This document shows, one piece after another, positions 1 to 5,233 of a stretch of 5,233 bases of DNA (the stretch's first letter is position 1; each line of letters starts with the position of its first letter). Origin of the DNA: Propionibacteriaceae bacterium (GTDB lineage: Bacteria; Actinomycetota; Actinomycetes; Propionibacteriales; Propionibacteriaceae); assembly GCA_905372155.1 (NCBI GenBank), contig CAJPNZ010000153.1, positions 1 to 5,233 of the forward strand, in the 5' to 3' direction. A program made the translations under genes and the position numbers. Below the pieces are notes generated by a model. It was not told the origin of the DNA, searched no databases, and was given only the letters and a program-made list of their open reading frames with translations.

Positions 1-40
1 TTCTCGAAGCCTATCCGGGGAGGGTCGATAACATGGCCCG

Positions 41-769
41 GTGCGCACTTACCGAGACGAGGCCGTGGTTCTGCGTACCTGGAAGTTGGGGGAGGCGGAC
101 CGGATCATCAGCCTGTTCACCCGCGGCCACGGCAAGGTGAGGGCCGTGGCGAAGGGAATCCGCCGGACCGGTTCGAAGTTCGGTGCCCGGCTGGAGCCCT
201 TCGGTCATGTCGACGTGCAGCTGGCCGAAGGACGCGGATCGCTGGAGACGATCATCCAGGTCGAGTCGCTGCACCCGCCCATGCTCGGCGCCGACTACGA
301 ACGTTTCTGCGCGGCCCAGGTCCTGGTGGAGGCCGCCGACCGGCTGGTCTCCGAGGACTCGGTGCCGTCGCTGACCCAGTACCGGCTGCTCCTCGGCGGG
401 CTGCTGGCCCTGGGGCGGGGCGAACTTCCCATGACCGCGGTTGTGGACTCGTACCTGCTCCGCGGCCTCGCCTCCGCAGGCTGGGCGGCGATGACGGACG
501 CCTGCGTGAGCTGTGGGACCCCCGAGCAATTGCGCTGGTTCTCCCCGCAGCTCGGTGGCGCGGTGTGCCCCACCTGCAGGCCTCCCGCCTCAGCGTCCGC
601 GAGCCCGGAGCTGCTCGCTCTGCTCGGGGCGCTGCTCGCCGGGCGGTGGGAGGACGTCCAGGTCACCGATGGATCGTTGCGCAGCCGGGCCCACGGGGTG
701 GTGTCGGCCTATGCCACCTGGCATCTCGATCGTTCCTTGAGGTCCCTGCCCTTCCTCAGGACGAGCTGA
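41..769 (+). CDS. recO: DNA repair protein RecO
   Basis: RecO is the recombination mediator of the RecFOR pathway. It helps RecA load on SSB-coated single-stranded DNA and anneals complementary strands in the cytoplasm. The 242-residue protein opens with the family's typical N-terminal OB-fold start (MRTYRDEAVVLRT, then GEADRI and KVRAVAKGIRR, residues 1-42). It carries the C-terminal zinc-finger cysteines as two pairs, Cys155/Cys158 (CVSC) and Cys176/Cys179 (CPTC). Length is normal for actinobacterial RecO. The start is a GTG. An in-frame TAA at 29-31 excludes anything upstream, and the first residues match the family start. A purine-rich GGGGAGGG at 17-24 lies 16 nt before this GTG, which is long for a Shine-Dalgarno. 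It sits 8 nt before an out-of-frame ATG at 33. In many actinobacteria recO is followed by uppS; here the next gene is the convergent zur. Identification is secure; only the start is slightly open. Confidence 0.95.
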   Translation: MRTYRDEAVVLRTWKLGEADRIISLFTRGHGKVRAVAKGIRRTGSKFGARLEPFGHVDVQLAEGRGSLETIIQVESLHPPMLGADYERFCAAQVLVEAADRLVSEDSVPSLTQYRLLLGGLLALGRGELPMTAVVDSYLLRGLASAGWAAMTDACVSCGTPEQLRWFSPQLGGAVCPTCRPPASASASPELLALLGALLAGRWEDVQVTDGSLRSRAHGVVSAYATWHLDRSLRSLPFLRTS

Positions 770-908
770 GACAAGAGCGGGTGCACGCCCCGGTGTTCCT
801 GTTCGCGACACAAACCAAGGCAAACGTGCAGGCACGGGCCAGGGCGTTCGGGGCGATGGCCAAATCTTCAGCGACGGGGCCGCGATCATTTCCGTTCCGT
901 ACGCAGTG

Positions 909-932
909 CCGATCGGCGCCGTGATCGATCGG
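909..932. terminator. Possible bidirectional hairpin between convergent recO and zur
   Basis: CCGATCG at 909-915 pairs perfectly with CGATCGG at 926-932 around a 10-nt loop, in the 186-bp gap (770-955) between the convergent ends of recO and zur. A 7-bp GC-rich stem between two converging genes fits a shared terminator, and actinobacterial terminators often lack a U tract. However, no T run follows on either strand and the stem is short, so this is a weak call. I see nothing else in the gap: no convincing small gene and no promoter. Confidence 0.3.
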
Positions 933-955
933 TCGCGGGTGAGGGTGGGCCGGTT

Positions 956-1348
956 TCAGGAGGAGCAGTTGCGGCACAACCCGAAGATCTCCAGGTTGTG
1001 TCCCGCATCGGTGAAGCCGTGCTCCTGCGCCACCTGGTTCGCCCACGACTCGACGGCTTCGGCCGAGATCTCCACCGCCATGCCGCAGGAACGACACACC
1101 AAGTGGTGGTGGTGGGTGTTGGAGCACATGCGATAGGCGGCTTCACCGTCCGGGGTGCGAAGCACGTCGAGGTCCCCTGACTCGCTCATCGTCTGAAGCG
1201 CTCGGTACACCGTGGCGAGTCCGACCTTGTCGCCCACTTGGCGGAGGTCGGAATGGATCTGGGCGGCGGTGCGGAACTCTTCCGTGTTCGCCAGGAGAGC
1301 CCGCACGGCGGCGCGCTGCCAAGTGTTGCGGGTGCTAGTGCTCGTCAT
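956..1348 (-). CDS. zur: Zinc uptake regulator Zur (Fur family)
   Basis: Zinc-dependent repressor of zinc-uptake genes; with zinc bound it dimerises on operator DNA. The 130-residue protein has an N-terminal winged helix with the recognition-helix pattern GLATVYRALQ (43-52) and a C-terminal dimerisation/metal domain. Structural zinc cysteines are Cys85/Cys88 (CRSC) and Cys125/Cys128 (CRNC). The run His79-82 with Asp61, Cys75, Glu100 and His117 corresponds, shifted by one, to the sensory-site ligands I recall for Mycobacterium tuberculosis Zur (FurB). This supports zinc rather than iron sensing. The start chosen (ATG 1348-1346) has GGAGA five nt upstream (1358-1354) and gives the family length. 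Upstream in-frame ATGs at 1360, 1369 and 1426 would add a tail read from the znuB end. The gene overlaps the znuB stop by 14 nt and is last in the znuACB operon. This implies autorepression through the operator before znuA. Confidence 0.93.
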   Translation of the reverse strand: MTSTSTRNTWQRAAVRALLANTEEFRTAAQIHSDLRQVGDKVGLATVYRALQTMSESGDLDVLRTPDGEAAYRMCSNTHHHHLVCRSCGMAVEISAEAVESWANQVAQEHGFTDAGHNLEIFGLCRNCSS

Positions 1349-2315
1349 AGTGGTCTCCATGCAGGGCATGGCGATGATTTCCCACCACACGGTCGAGATG
1401 ATCACCATGCTGGATGAAAGCCACACTACCCGACGAGGGGCCTGTTCCGGCGGGTTCTGCGGGGTGGAGTGTGTTTTTCTTGTCCGCGATCCCGCGCTCG
1501 ACGAGGCGTCGTCCCGGGGTCAGGAGGAAGCCAGCCAGCGTGGTGATCGCCAGCAGGACGATGGCCACCACGACGATGGTGGCTCCCGTCGCGGTGTTCC
1601 AGTGGTAGGACCCGAACGTGCCCCCGAGTGCCGAGACGATACCAAATCCCATTGCGCCCAGCAGGGTGGCCCGGAAACCGATGAAAAGCTGCTGGGAGGT
1701 GGCAACCGGGATCACCATGAGCGCACTGATCAGAAGCAGACCGACCGTGCGCATGGAGAGGGTCACGGTCACGGAGGCGACGACCACGACGAGAAGGTTC
1801 AACAGCTTCACACGGATGCCGAGCACCCGGGCGAAGTCCTCGTCAGCGCAGACCGCGAACAGGCGGGGCAACAAACCCAGAGAGAAGACCAGCACCGCGA
1901 CCGCCAGCGCCGCGATGACCCAGAGATCGGATTCGCTCACCGATGTGAGGGCGCCGAACAGGTAGGCGGACAGGCCGGCCGGACCTTGTCCGGAGATCCC
2001 GGCCATCATCACACCCGAGGCGATGCCACCGTAGAACAGCACGGCCAGCCCCAGATCTCCCGAGGTCTTGCCGGACTGCCGGAGCAGCTCGACGGCGACG
2101 GAACCGGCCACGCAGGTGACCAAGGCCATCGGCAGGGGAGCGCTCCCCGTCAACAGGGCCAGTCCCACCCCCATGATGGCGACGTGCCCCAGCCCGTCGC
2201 CCAGCAGCGACAGGCGCCGCTGCACGATGTACATGCCGATCGCCGGCGCCACCAAGCCGCTGAGCAGGGCCGCGAGTAGCGCGCGCTGCATGAAGGGATA
2301 CGAGAAGATGTTCAT
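1335..2315 (-). CDS. znuB: Zinc ABC transporter permease ZnuB with His-rich C-terminal tail
   Basis: Membrane channel of the ZnuABC zinc importer (ABC-3 metal permease family). The 326-residue protein has about eight or nine hydrophobic segments, near residues 11-31, 42-58, 61-78, 88-106, 130-154, 169-188, 191-207, 215-235 and 245-266. Family-typical stretches include RRLSLLGDGLGHVAIMG (33-49) and VGLLLISALMVIPVATSQQL (191-210). Family members are usually about 270-300 residues. The excess is a soluble tail after residue 267 that ends in a histidine- and aspartate-rich segment: His303, 306, 314, 316, 319, 322 and 326, with HGDH twice. By topology it is probably cytosolic. The start ATG (2315-2313) overlaps the znuC stop as ATGA. 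There is no clear ribosome binding site, so translation probably depends on coupling to znuC. A longer in-frame reading reaching 2729 lies inside znuC and is rejected. The stop lies 14 nt inside zur. Confidence 0.93.
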   Translation of the reverse strand: MNIFSYPFMQRALLAALLSGLVAPAIGMYIVQRRLSLLGDGLGHVAIMGVGLALLTGSAPLPMALVTCVAGSVAVELLRQSGKTSGDLGLAVLFYGGIASGVMMAGISGQGPAGLSAYLFGALTSVSESDLWVIAALAVAVLVFSLGLLPRLFAVCADEDFARVLGIRVKLLNLLVVVVASVTVTLSMRTVGLLLISALMVIPVATSQQLFIGFRATLLGAMGFGIVSALGGTFGSYHWNTATGATIVVVAIVLLAITTLAGFLLTPGRRLVERGIADKKNTLHPAEPAGTGPSSGSVAFIQHGDHLDRVVGNHRHALHGDHYDEH

Positions 2316-3070
2316 GGGTTGCTTTCGCCCGGGTTCCCGAGCCCGGAAGGAGGGGAAGCAGAAGAACGAGCGCGCGGGCTCTGCACGAGGCCATCGGCGT
2401 GGGGCACCACCCGCCCATCGCGCAGTCGGATGGTCCGATCCAGTACCCCCGCCACGGCCTCGAGCTCGTGGAGCACCAGGACCACTCCGAGGCCGTCGTC
2501 GCGGAGTTCGCCGAGTAGCCGGGCCAGGATCGTCTGGCCCTCGAGGTCGACGCCGGCGAGGGGTTCGTCCATGATCAGCAGATCGGGTTGGGTAGCCAGT
2601 GCCCGTGCGATGAGCGCCCGCTGCTTCTGGCCACCGGACAGGGGAGCGAAGGGCCACCGGGCCCGGTCCGCCAGGCCCACGCGCTCCAGGGCCTCGGCGA
2701 CGATCGCCCGGTCGGCGCGGGTGAACCACCGAAACGCTCCACGATGCGCCAACCGGCCGGAGGTGACCACCTCCCGCACGGTGGCGTTCTGAACGTTCAG
2801 AGTGGCGTGTTGCGGTACGTATCCGACGCGGTGCCAGTCCCGGAATCGCCGGAGCGGGGTTCTGAACAGTTCCAGGGAGCCCTGCTGAAACGGGGTCAGG
2901 GCCACCAGGGTGCGAAGCAGGGTGGTCTTGCCGGAGCCGTTCGGACCGAGGATGGCCACGGCCTCGCGGGCGTGGACGCGCAGGCTCACGTCCTTGAGGA
3001 TCGGCAGGCCGCCGAGAAAGACGTGAATCCCCTCGGCGGTCACCAGGGCTTCGGCCTCAGGAACAGCCAT
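2312..3070 (-). CDS. znuC: Zinc ABC transporter ATP-binding protein ZnuC
   Basis: Cytoplasmic ATPase that drives zinc import through ZnuB. The 252 residues hold a complete nucleotide-binding domain: Walker A GPNGSGKTT (42-50, Lys48), Q-loop Gln87 (YVPQ), signature LSGGQKQ (144-150), Walker B LLIMDEP (164-170, Glu169), D-loop AGVD (172-175) and H-loop His201. All catalytic residues are present. The subtype is assigned from context (flanking ZnuA and ZnuB) and from the metal-type family pattern; sequence alone would not separate zinc from manganese transporters. The last 25 or so residues after GRVVPHADG are a Ser/Pro-rich extension with no recognised fold. The ATG start at 3070-3068 overlaps the znuA stop by 14 nt and has only a weak upstream AGG. 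A GTG at codon 10 (3043) is an alternative start. The stop forms ATGA with the znuB start. Confidence 0.95.
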   Translation of the reverse strand: MAVPEAEALVTAEGIHVFLGGLPILKDVSLRVHAREAVAILGPNGSGKTTLLRTLVALTPFQQGSLELFRTPLRRFRDWHRVGYVPQHATLNVQNATVREVVTSGRLAHRGAFRWFTRADRAIVAEALERVGLADRARWPFAPLSGGQKQRALIARALATQPDLLIMDEPLAGVDLEGQTILARLLGELRDDGLGVVLVLHELEAVAGVLDRTIRLRDGRVVPHADGLVQSPRARSSASPPSGLGNPGESNP

Positions 3071-4028
3071 TGGCCTGTCTTATGGCATCGAGATTTGCCT
3101 TCATCACCGACGGATAGTCCTGCCCGGCGGATTCAGCGGTGATGCCCTCGATCGGATCGAGAACGGCGGTCCTGAGGCCCAGGTCGCCGGCGATCGCCTT
3201 GGCCACCTCGTCGGAGGTGAGGGTTTCAAAGAAGATCGTGGTCACGCCGTGCTCCTTGGCCTCCTCCTGGACCTTCGCGATGCGGGCCGGGGAGGGCTGC
3301 TCGTTGGGGGAGAGCCCGCTGATGCCGATCTGCTCCAGGCCGTAGCGCTCGGTCAGGTAGCCGAAGGCGGCGTGCGTGGTGATGATCGTCTTGACCCGGC
3401 AGGTGGCCAGCCCCGACCTGTAGTCGCCGTCAAGGGCGGTCAGGTCGTCGGTGGTGCTCTTCGCGTTCGTCTCGTAGGTGCTCTTGTTGTTGGCGTCGAT
3501 CTTCGATAGTTCGTCCGCGATGGCGCTGGCCGCCTTGGCCTCCAGGGTGGGGTCCAGCCAGAAGTGGGGATCCGTGGTCCCGTGGTCGTGGTTCTCGGTC
3601 TCACCGGCATCGTGGTCGTGGTCCTCGGTTGCCGGGTGCAGTTGGATCACCTGGGAGAGATCGAGCTTGTTTTTGGCTCCGGACTGCTCCACCGCCTTGT
3701 CGACCGCGGGTTGGAAACCCTTGAGGTAGACGACCAGGTCGGCCTCCTCCAGGCTGGCGACCTGCTGTGGGGTCAGCTCCAGATCATGCGGTTCCTGGCC
3801 CGGCAGCGTCAGGTTCGTGACGCTCACCTTGTCACCACCCACCTTGGCGGCGGCGTACTCGAGTGGATAGAAGGCGACGGAGACCTTGGTGGTGCCCGGG
3901 CCTGCGGCTCCGCTCGAACCGTTGCTGGCGGCATCGGAGGCCGGGGTGTTGGCGATCGGGGTGCCCGATCCGCAGGCGCTGAGCGCCAACATCACGACGG
4001 TCGCGAGTGCAAGGGTTCCTAACTTCAT
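3057..4028 (-). CDS. znuA: Zinc ABC transporter substrate-binding lipoprotein ZnuA
   Basis: Extracytoplasmic zinc receptor (cluster A-I, TroA/ZnuA fold) anchored to the membrane by lipid. From the ATG at 4028-4026 it has 323 residues: a short basic start, a hydrophobic core and the lipobox LSAC with lipidated Cys19. A Ser/Ala/Gly-rich linker follows to about residue 46, then two alpha/beta lobes. Likely zinc ligands are His81 (EPHDLELT), His155 (DPHFWLDP), His219 (TTHAAFGYL) and Asp291 (LDPIEG). Between the first two lies a His/Asp-rich loop, about 135-149 (EDHDHD and ENHDHG), which marks zinc rather than manganese receptors. Cys210 and Cys322 may form a disulfide. In-frame starts at 4070 (GTG), 4043 and 4037 exist. 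The first is rejected because it lies upstream of the promoter's -35 element. The last two overlap the -10 element and would only serve a longer transcript. First gene of znuACB-zur. Confidence 0.94.
   Translation of the reverse strand: MKLGTLALATVVMLALSACGSGTPIANTPASDAASNGSSGAAGPGTTKVSVAFYPLEYAAAKVGGDKVSVTNLTLPGQEPHDLELTPQQVASLEEADLVVYLKGFQPAVDKAVEQSGAKNKLDLSQVIQLHPATEDHDHDAGETENHDHGTTDPHFWLDPTLEAKAASAIADELSKIDANNKSTYETNAKSTTDDLTALDGDYRSGLATCRVKTIITTHAAFGYLTERYGLEQIGISGLSPNEQPSPARIAKVQEEAKEHGVTTIFFETLTSDEVAKAIAGDLGLRTAVLDPIEGITAESAGQDYPSVMKANLDAIRQANGCS
3581..3629 (-). repeat. Tandem 30-bp duplication encoding the ZnuA His-rich loop
   Basis: On the + strand, 3581-3599 and 3611-3629 match at 18 of 19 positions (CGTGGTCGTGGT, then T or C, then CTCGGT), exactly 30 bp apart. 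The period keeps the reading frame, giving two related ten-residue units in ZnuA, EDHDHDAGET and ENHDHGTTDP. The remaining 11 bp of each unit have diverged. The number of metal-binding HDH motifs appears to have grown by in-frame duplication within znuA. Confidence 0.7.
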
Positions 4029-4043
4029 GAGAATCATTATCAT
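4027..4043. promoter_or_regulatory. Predicted Zur box (operator) over the znuA -10 element and start codon
   Basis: Read on the znuA strand the site is ATGATAAT-G-ATTCTCAT: two 8-bp arms around one central base, with 7 of 8 arm positions complementary. It resembles the TGAAAATGATTTTCA-like operators known for actinobacterial Zur proteins. It is AT-rich in otherwise GC-rich DNA. It covers the whole -10 hexamer and all but one base of the znuA start codon, so bound Zur would block RNA polymerase directly. A cognate Zur is the last gene of the operon. I see no second copy in the window. Confidence 0.8.
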
Positions 4044-4064
4044 ATTCTTCCGGTGTGATTTCAA
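4036..4064 (-). promoter_or_regulatory. znuA promoter, predicted leaderless transcript
   Basis: On the - strand there is TTGAAA at 4064-4059 (-35, four of six consensus bases), a 17-bp spacer, and GATAAT at 4041-4036 (-10, five of six consensus bases). Seven bases separate the -10 from the A of the ATG at 4028, so transcription should begin at or within a base of that A. No Shine-Dalgarno precedes this ATG. Together these predict a leaderless mRNA, a common arrangement in actinobacteria. Confidence 0.7.
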
Positions 4065-4073
4065 ATCCACGGG

Positions 4074-4079
4074 TAGCCT
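4074..4079 (+). promoter_or_regulatory. Possible -10 element of the ABM-domain gene
   Basis: TAGCCT fits the loose actinobacterial TAnnnT pattern and ends six bases before the GTG at 4086. No ribosome binding site precedes this GTG, so a leaderless start is possible here too. There is no recognisable -35. The Zur box would then lie roughly 43-59 bp upstream of the start point. Such a short motif could easily be chance. Confidence 0.3.
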
Positions 4080-4085
4080 TGGCCG

Positions 4086-4394
4086 GTGCTTGCGATCTCC
4101 CGGTTCCGTGAAGTCGACGAGGAACTCGCCGAGGGTTTGCGAACGGTGGCCGAGTTCTGGCGTTCCCGCCCGGGATGCCTCGGCGTGGACCTGGTGGTCA
4201 ACCTCGATGAACCCGGGCTGTGGGCGCTGGTGAGCAGGTGGCGCGACGTCGGGAGCTACCGGTGCGCGTTCTCCGGAAACGAGACGAAGCTCCTGCTGAC
4301 CCCCGTGCTGCTGCGCGCCGTGGACGAGCCCTCCGCCTATCTCGATCCCGGCGATCTGGCCGGGAACGGCGTCCCATGGCTCCGCGGTTCCTGA
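4086..4394 (+). CDS. Small ABM-domain (dimeric alpha/beta barrel) protein
   Basis: This 102-residue protein looks like the antibiotic-biosynthesis-monooxygenase (ABM) superfamily, whose members form dimeric ferredoxin-like barrels. Visible features are an opening beta strand (LAISRF), a helix (about 10-27), the RPGC turn (28-31), a strand LGVDLVVNLDEP (32-43), WALVSRW (46-52) with VGSYR (55-59) after it, and DEPSAY (80-85) near the C-terminus. Family members include quinol monooxygenases and haem-degrading enzymes, but many are uncharacterised and no substrate can be named here. An in-frame TAG at 4074-4076 forces a start at GTG 4086 or later, and the family's N-terminal strand begins right there. 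The gene is divergent from znuA across 57 bp. A link to zinc is possible only through the shared control region and is not shown. The gene behind it is probably transcribed from its own promoter. Confidence 0.75.
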   Translation: MLAISRFREVDEELAEGLRTVAEFWRSRPGCLGVDLVVNLDEPGLWALVSRWRDVGSYRCAFSGNETKLLLTPVLLRAVDEPSAYLDPGDLAGNGVPWLRGS

Positions 4395-4410
4395 AACGCC
4401 GGGGAAAGGC

Positions 4411-4416
4411 TACCCT
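4411..4416 (+). promoter_or_regulatory. Possible -10 element of the alpha-galactosidase gene
   Basis: TACCCT, in the context GGCTACCCTGTGA, fits the actinobacterial TAnnnT -10 pattern. It lies in the 60-bp gap after the ABM gene stop and would give a leader of roughly 30 nt. TTCCTG 17 bp upstream (4388-4393) is a poor -35. The following stretch 4419-4444 is AT-rich for this genome. I find no palindrome there that would mark a LacI-type sugar operator. Confidence 0.4.
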
Positions 4417-4444
4417 GTGAATAACTTCAATGACGAAAAATATT

Positions 4445-4452
4445 AGGAGGGG
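4445..4452 (+). promoter_or_regulatory. Strong ribosome binding site of the alpha-galactosidase gene
   Basis: AGGAGGGG ends two bases before the ATG at 4455, and its AGGAGG core ends four bases before it. It is the only near-perfect Shine-Dalgarno in the window. It fixes the start of the last gene and contrasts with the apparently leaderless or coupled starts of its neighbours. Confidence 0.8.
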
Positions 4453-4454
4453 AC

Positions 4455-5233
4455 ATGCGCTCGCGAATCGTCCTTCGTTCCGCCGGGGTCGCGTTGCTGC
4501 TGACGGCCGGCCCGGACGGCATGCCCGAGGTGGTGCACTGGGGCGGTGATCCGGGGGAGGTCTCGGAGACCGGATTCGAGGATCTGCGGCTGGGCGCCGC
4601 CTGGATGATCCCCGGGAACTCCGTCGACCTCGGCCCGCGACTGGGGATCATCCCCGAGGCCCGGTACGGCTGGACCGGGACGCCGGGCCTGATCGGCTCC
4701 CGGGAGGGCAGGGCCTGGAGCCCCGGCTGGCGGGTGAGCGAGGTGCGCGTTGATGGAAGACCTGCCGGGGGCTTCGTCGCCGTCGGGTCCGCGACGGTCG
4801 AGTACGCGCTGGAGGCGGTTTCCGCCGGGCTGCGGATGCTGCTGACCGTCGAGCTGCTGCCGACCGGGTTGGTGAGGTCCCGCGCCACTTTGACCAACGC
4901 GGGGGAGGGCGTCTTCGAACTGACGGAGCTGACCCTGCGGATGCCGGTGCCCGGCCAGGCCCGCGAACTCATGGACTTCGGGGGACGCTGGGCTGCCGAG
5001 CGGATGCCGCAGCGCCGCCCGTTCGCGATGGGGGCGCACCGCAGGGAGGGCCGCCACGGCAGAACCGGCGCTGATGCGGCCTTCGTGCTCAGCCTGGGTG
5101 AGGAGGGGTTCGGATACCAGGATGGCGAGATCTGGGCCTGTCACGTGGCCTGGAGCGGGAACCACGTCCACATCGCCGAACGGGATTTCGTGGGGACCCA
5201 GCTCACCGGGCGCTCGGGGCCTGGGTGCACGGG
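4455..5233 (+). CDS. Alpha-galactosidase, GH36 family (N-terminal part, runs off the window)
   Basis: GH36 enzymes remove terminal alpha-1,6-galactose from raffinose-type sugars, usually in the cytoplasm. Only 259 codons are present, about a third of the usual 700 or more residues. They cover the N-terminal beta-sandwich domain. Recognisable stretches are LRSAGVALLLTAG with PEVVHWGGD (about 7-32), ELMDFGGRWAAERMPQR (171-187), HRREGRHGRTGADA (195-208) and WACHVAWSGNHVHIAER (227-243). The catalytic (beta/alpha)8 barrel, with its KWD nucleophile motif, lies outside, so activity cannot be judged. The early hydrophobic stretch is a beta strand of the fold, not a signal peptide. After about residue 250 (TGRSGPGCT) I no longer recognise the expected Gly-rich GGELLLPGE-like continuation. 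That may be local divergence, a frame problem, or too little sequence. The gene probably starts a sugar-use locus to the right and looks unrelated to zinc. Confidence 0.88.
   Translation, partial: MRSRIVLRSAGVALLLTAGPDGMPEVVHWGGDPGEVSETGFEDLRLGAAWMIPGNSVDLGPRLGIIPEARYGWTGTPGLIGSREGRAWSPGWRVSEVRVDGRPAGGFVAVGSATVEYALEAVSAGLRMLLTVELLPTGLVRSRATLTNAGEGVFELTELTLRMPVPGQARELMDFGGRWAAERMPQRRPFAMGAHRREGRHGRTGADAAFVLSLGEEGFGYQDGEIWACHVAWSGNHVHIAERDFVGTQLTGRSGPGCT

Noticed and set aside
1..31. Possible end of an upstream gene (frame ending in TAA at 29-31)
   Set aside because: Only nine codons are visible, other frames are also open, and no family can be recognised.
770..800. Hairpin CGGG...CCCG just after recO as a terminator
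   Set aside because: The stem is only four base pairs with no T tract; the stem at 909-932 is the better candidate.
1104..1120. GTG/GGT triplet run that looks like a microsatellite
   Set aside because: It encodes the conserved four-His metal-site segment of Zur on the other strand, so it is explained by coding.
1212..2279. A 355-residue open frame on the + strand opposite zur and znuB
   Set aside because: It is rich in Gln, His, Arg, Gly and Asp, with no recognisable domain, and is the mirror of clear genes in GC-rich DNA.
2316..2729. N-terminal extension of ZnuB up to an in-frame start at 2729
   Set aside because: It lies inside znuC, is Arg/Pro/Gly-rich low-complexity sequence, and the family start MNIFSYPFMQRALL at 2315 fits with an ATGA overlap.
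4029..4070. Longer ZnuA starting at the GTG at 4070
   Set aside because: This would place the -35 and -10 elements inside the gene and add a charged stretch before an otherwise typical lipoprotein signal.
4443..5171. A 242-residue open frame on the - strand opposite the alpha-galactosidase
   Set aside because: Its product is a low-complexity shadow, while the + strand frame shows clear GH36 motifs and a strong ribosome binding site.

Overview
The window is high-GC DNA with the codon usage and short gene spacing of an actinobacterium. A Propionibacteriaceae-like host is possible, but nothing here fixes the genus. Five complete genes and two cut or less certain ones cover almost all of it. There are no RNA genes, mobile elements or CRISPR arrays.

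Layout: recO (DNA repair, + strand, about 41-769) comes first. A 186-bp convergent gap follows, holding one modest hairpin. Then a tight four-gene operon runs on the - strand from about 4028 down to 956: znuA (zinc-binding lipoprotein), znuC (ATPase), znuB (permease) and zur (zinc-sensing Fur-family repressor). Every junction in the operon overlaps, by 14, 4 and 14 nt, so translation is probably coupled throughout. To the right, on the + strand, are a small ABM-domain (dimeric alpha/beta barrel) protein at 4086-4394 and the N-terminal third of a GH36 alpha-galactosidase starting at 4455 and running off the end.

How it works: ZnuA captures zinc outside the membrane, ZnuB passes it through, and ZnuC powers the step. 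Zur is encoded as the last gene of the operon that it appears to repress. The znuA control region is very compact. A TTGAAA / 17 bp / GATAAT promoter ends 7 nt before the best ATG, which predicts a leaderless mRNA. A 17-bp imperfect palindrome (8-1-8, 7 of 8 pairs matching), resembling a Zur box, covers both the -10 element and the start codon. Expression would then be high when zinc is scarce and shut off when Zur is zinc-loaded, and Zur would limit its own synthesis.

The gene content is ordinary and I do not see a new multi-gene system. The points most worth checking are the operator-over-start-codon design of znuA, the histidine-rich C-terminal tail of ZnuB (two HGDH motifs, seven His in the last 24 residues), the duplicated His-rich loop of ZnuA, and the placing of zur as the terminal overlapping gene.
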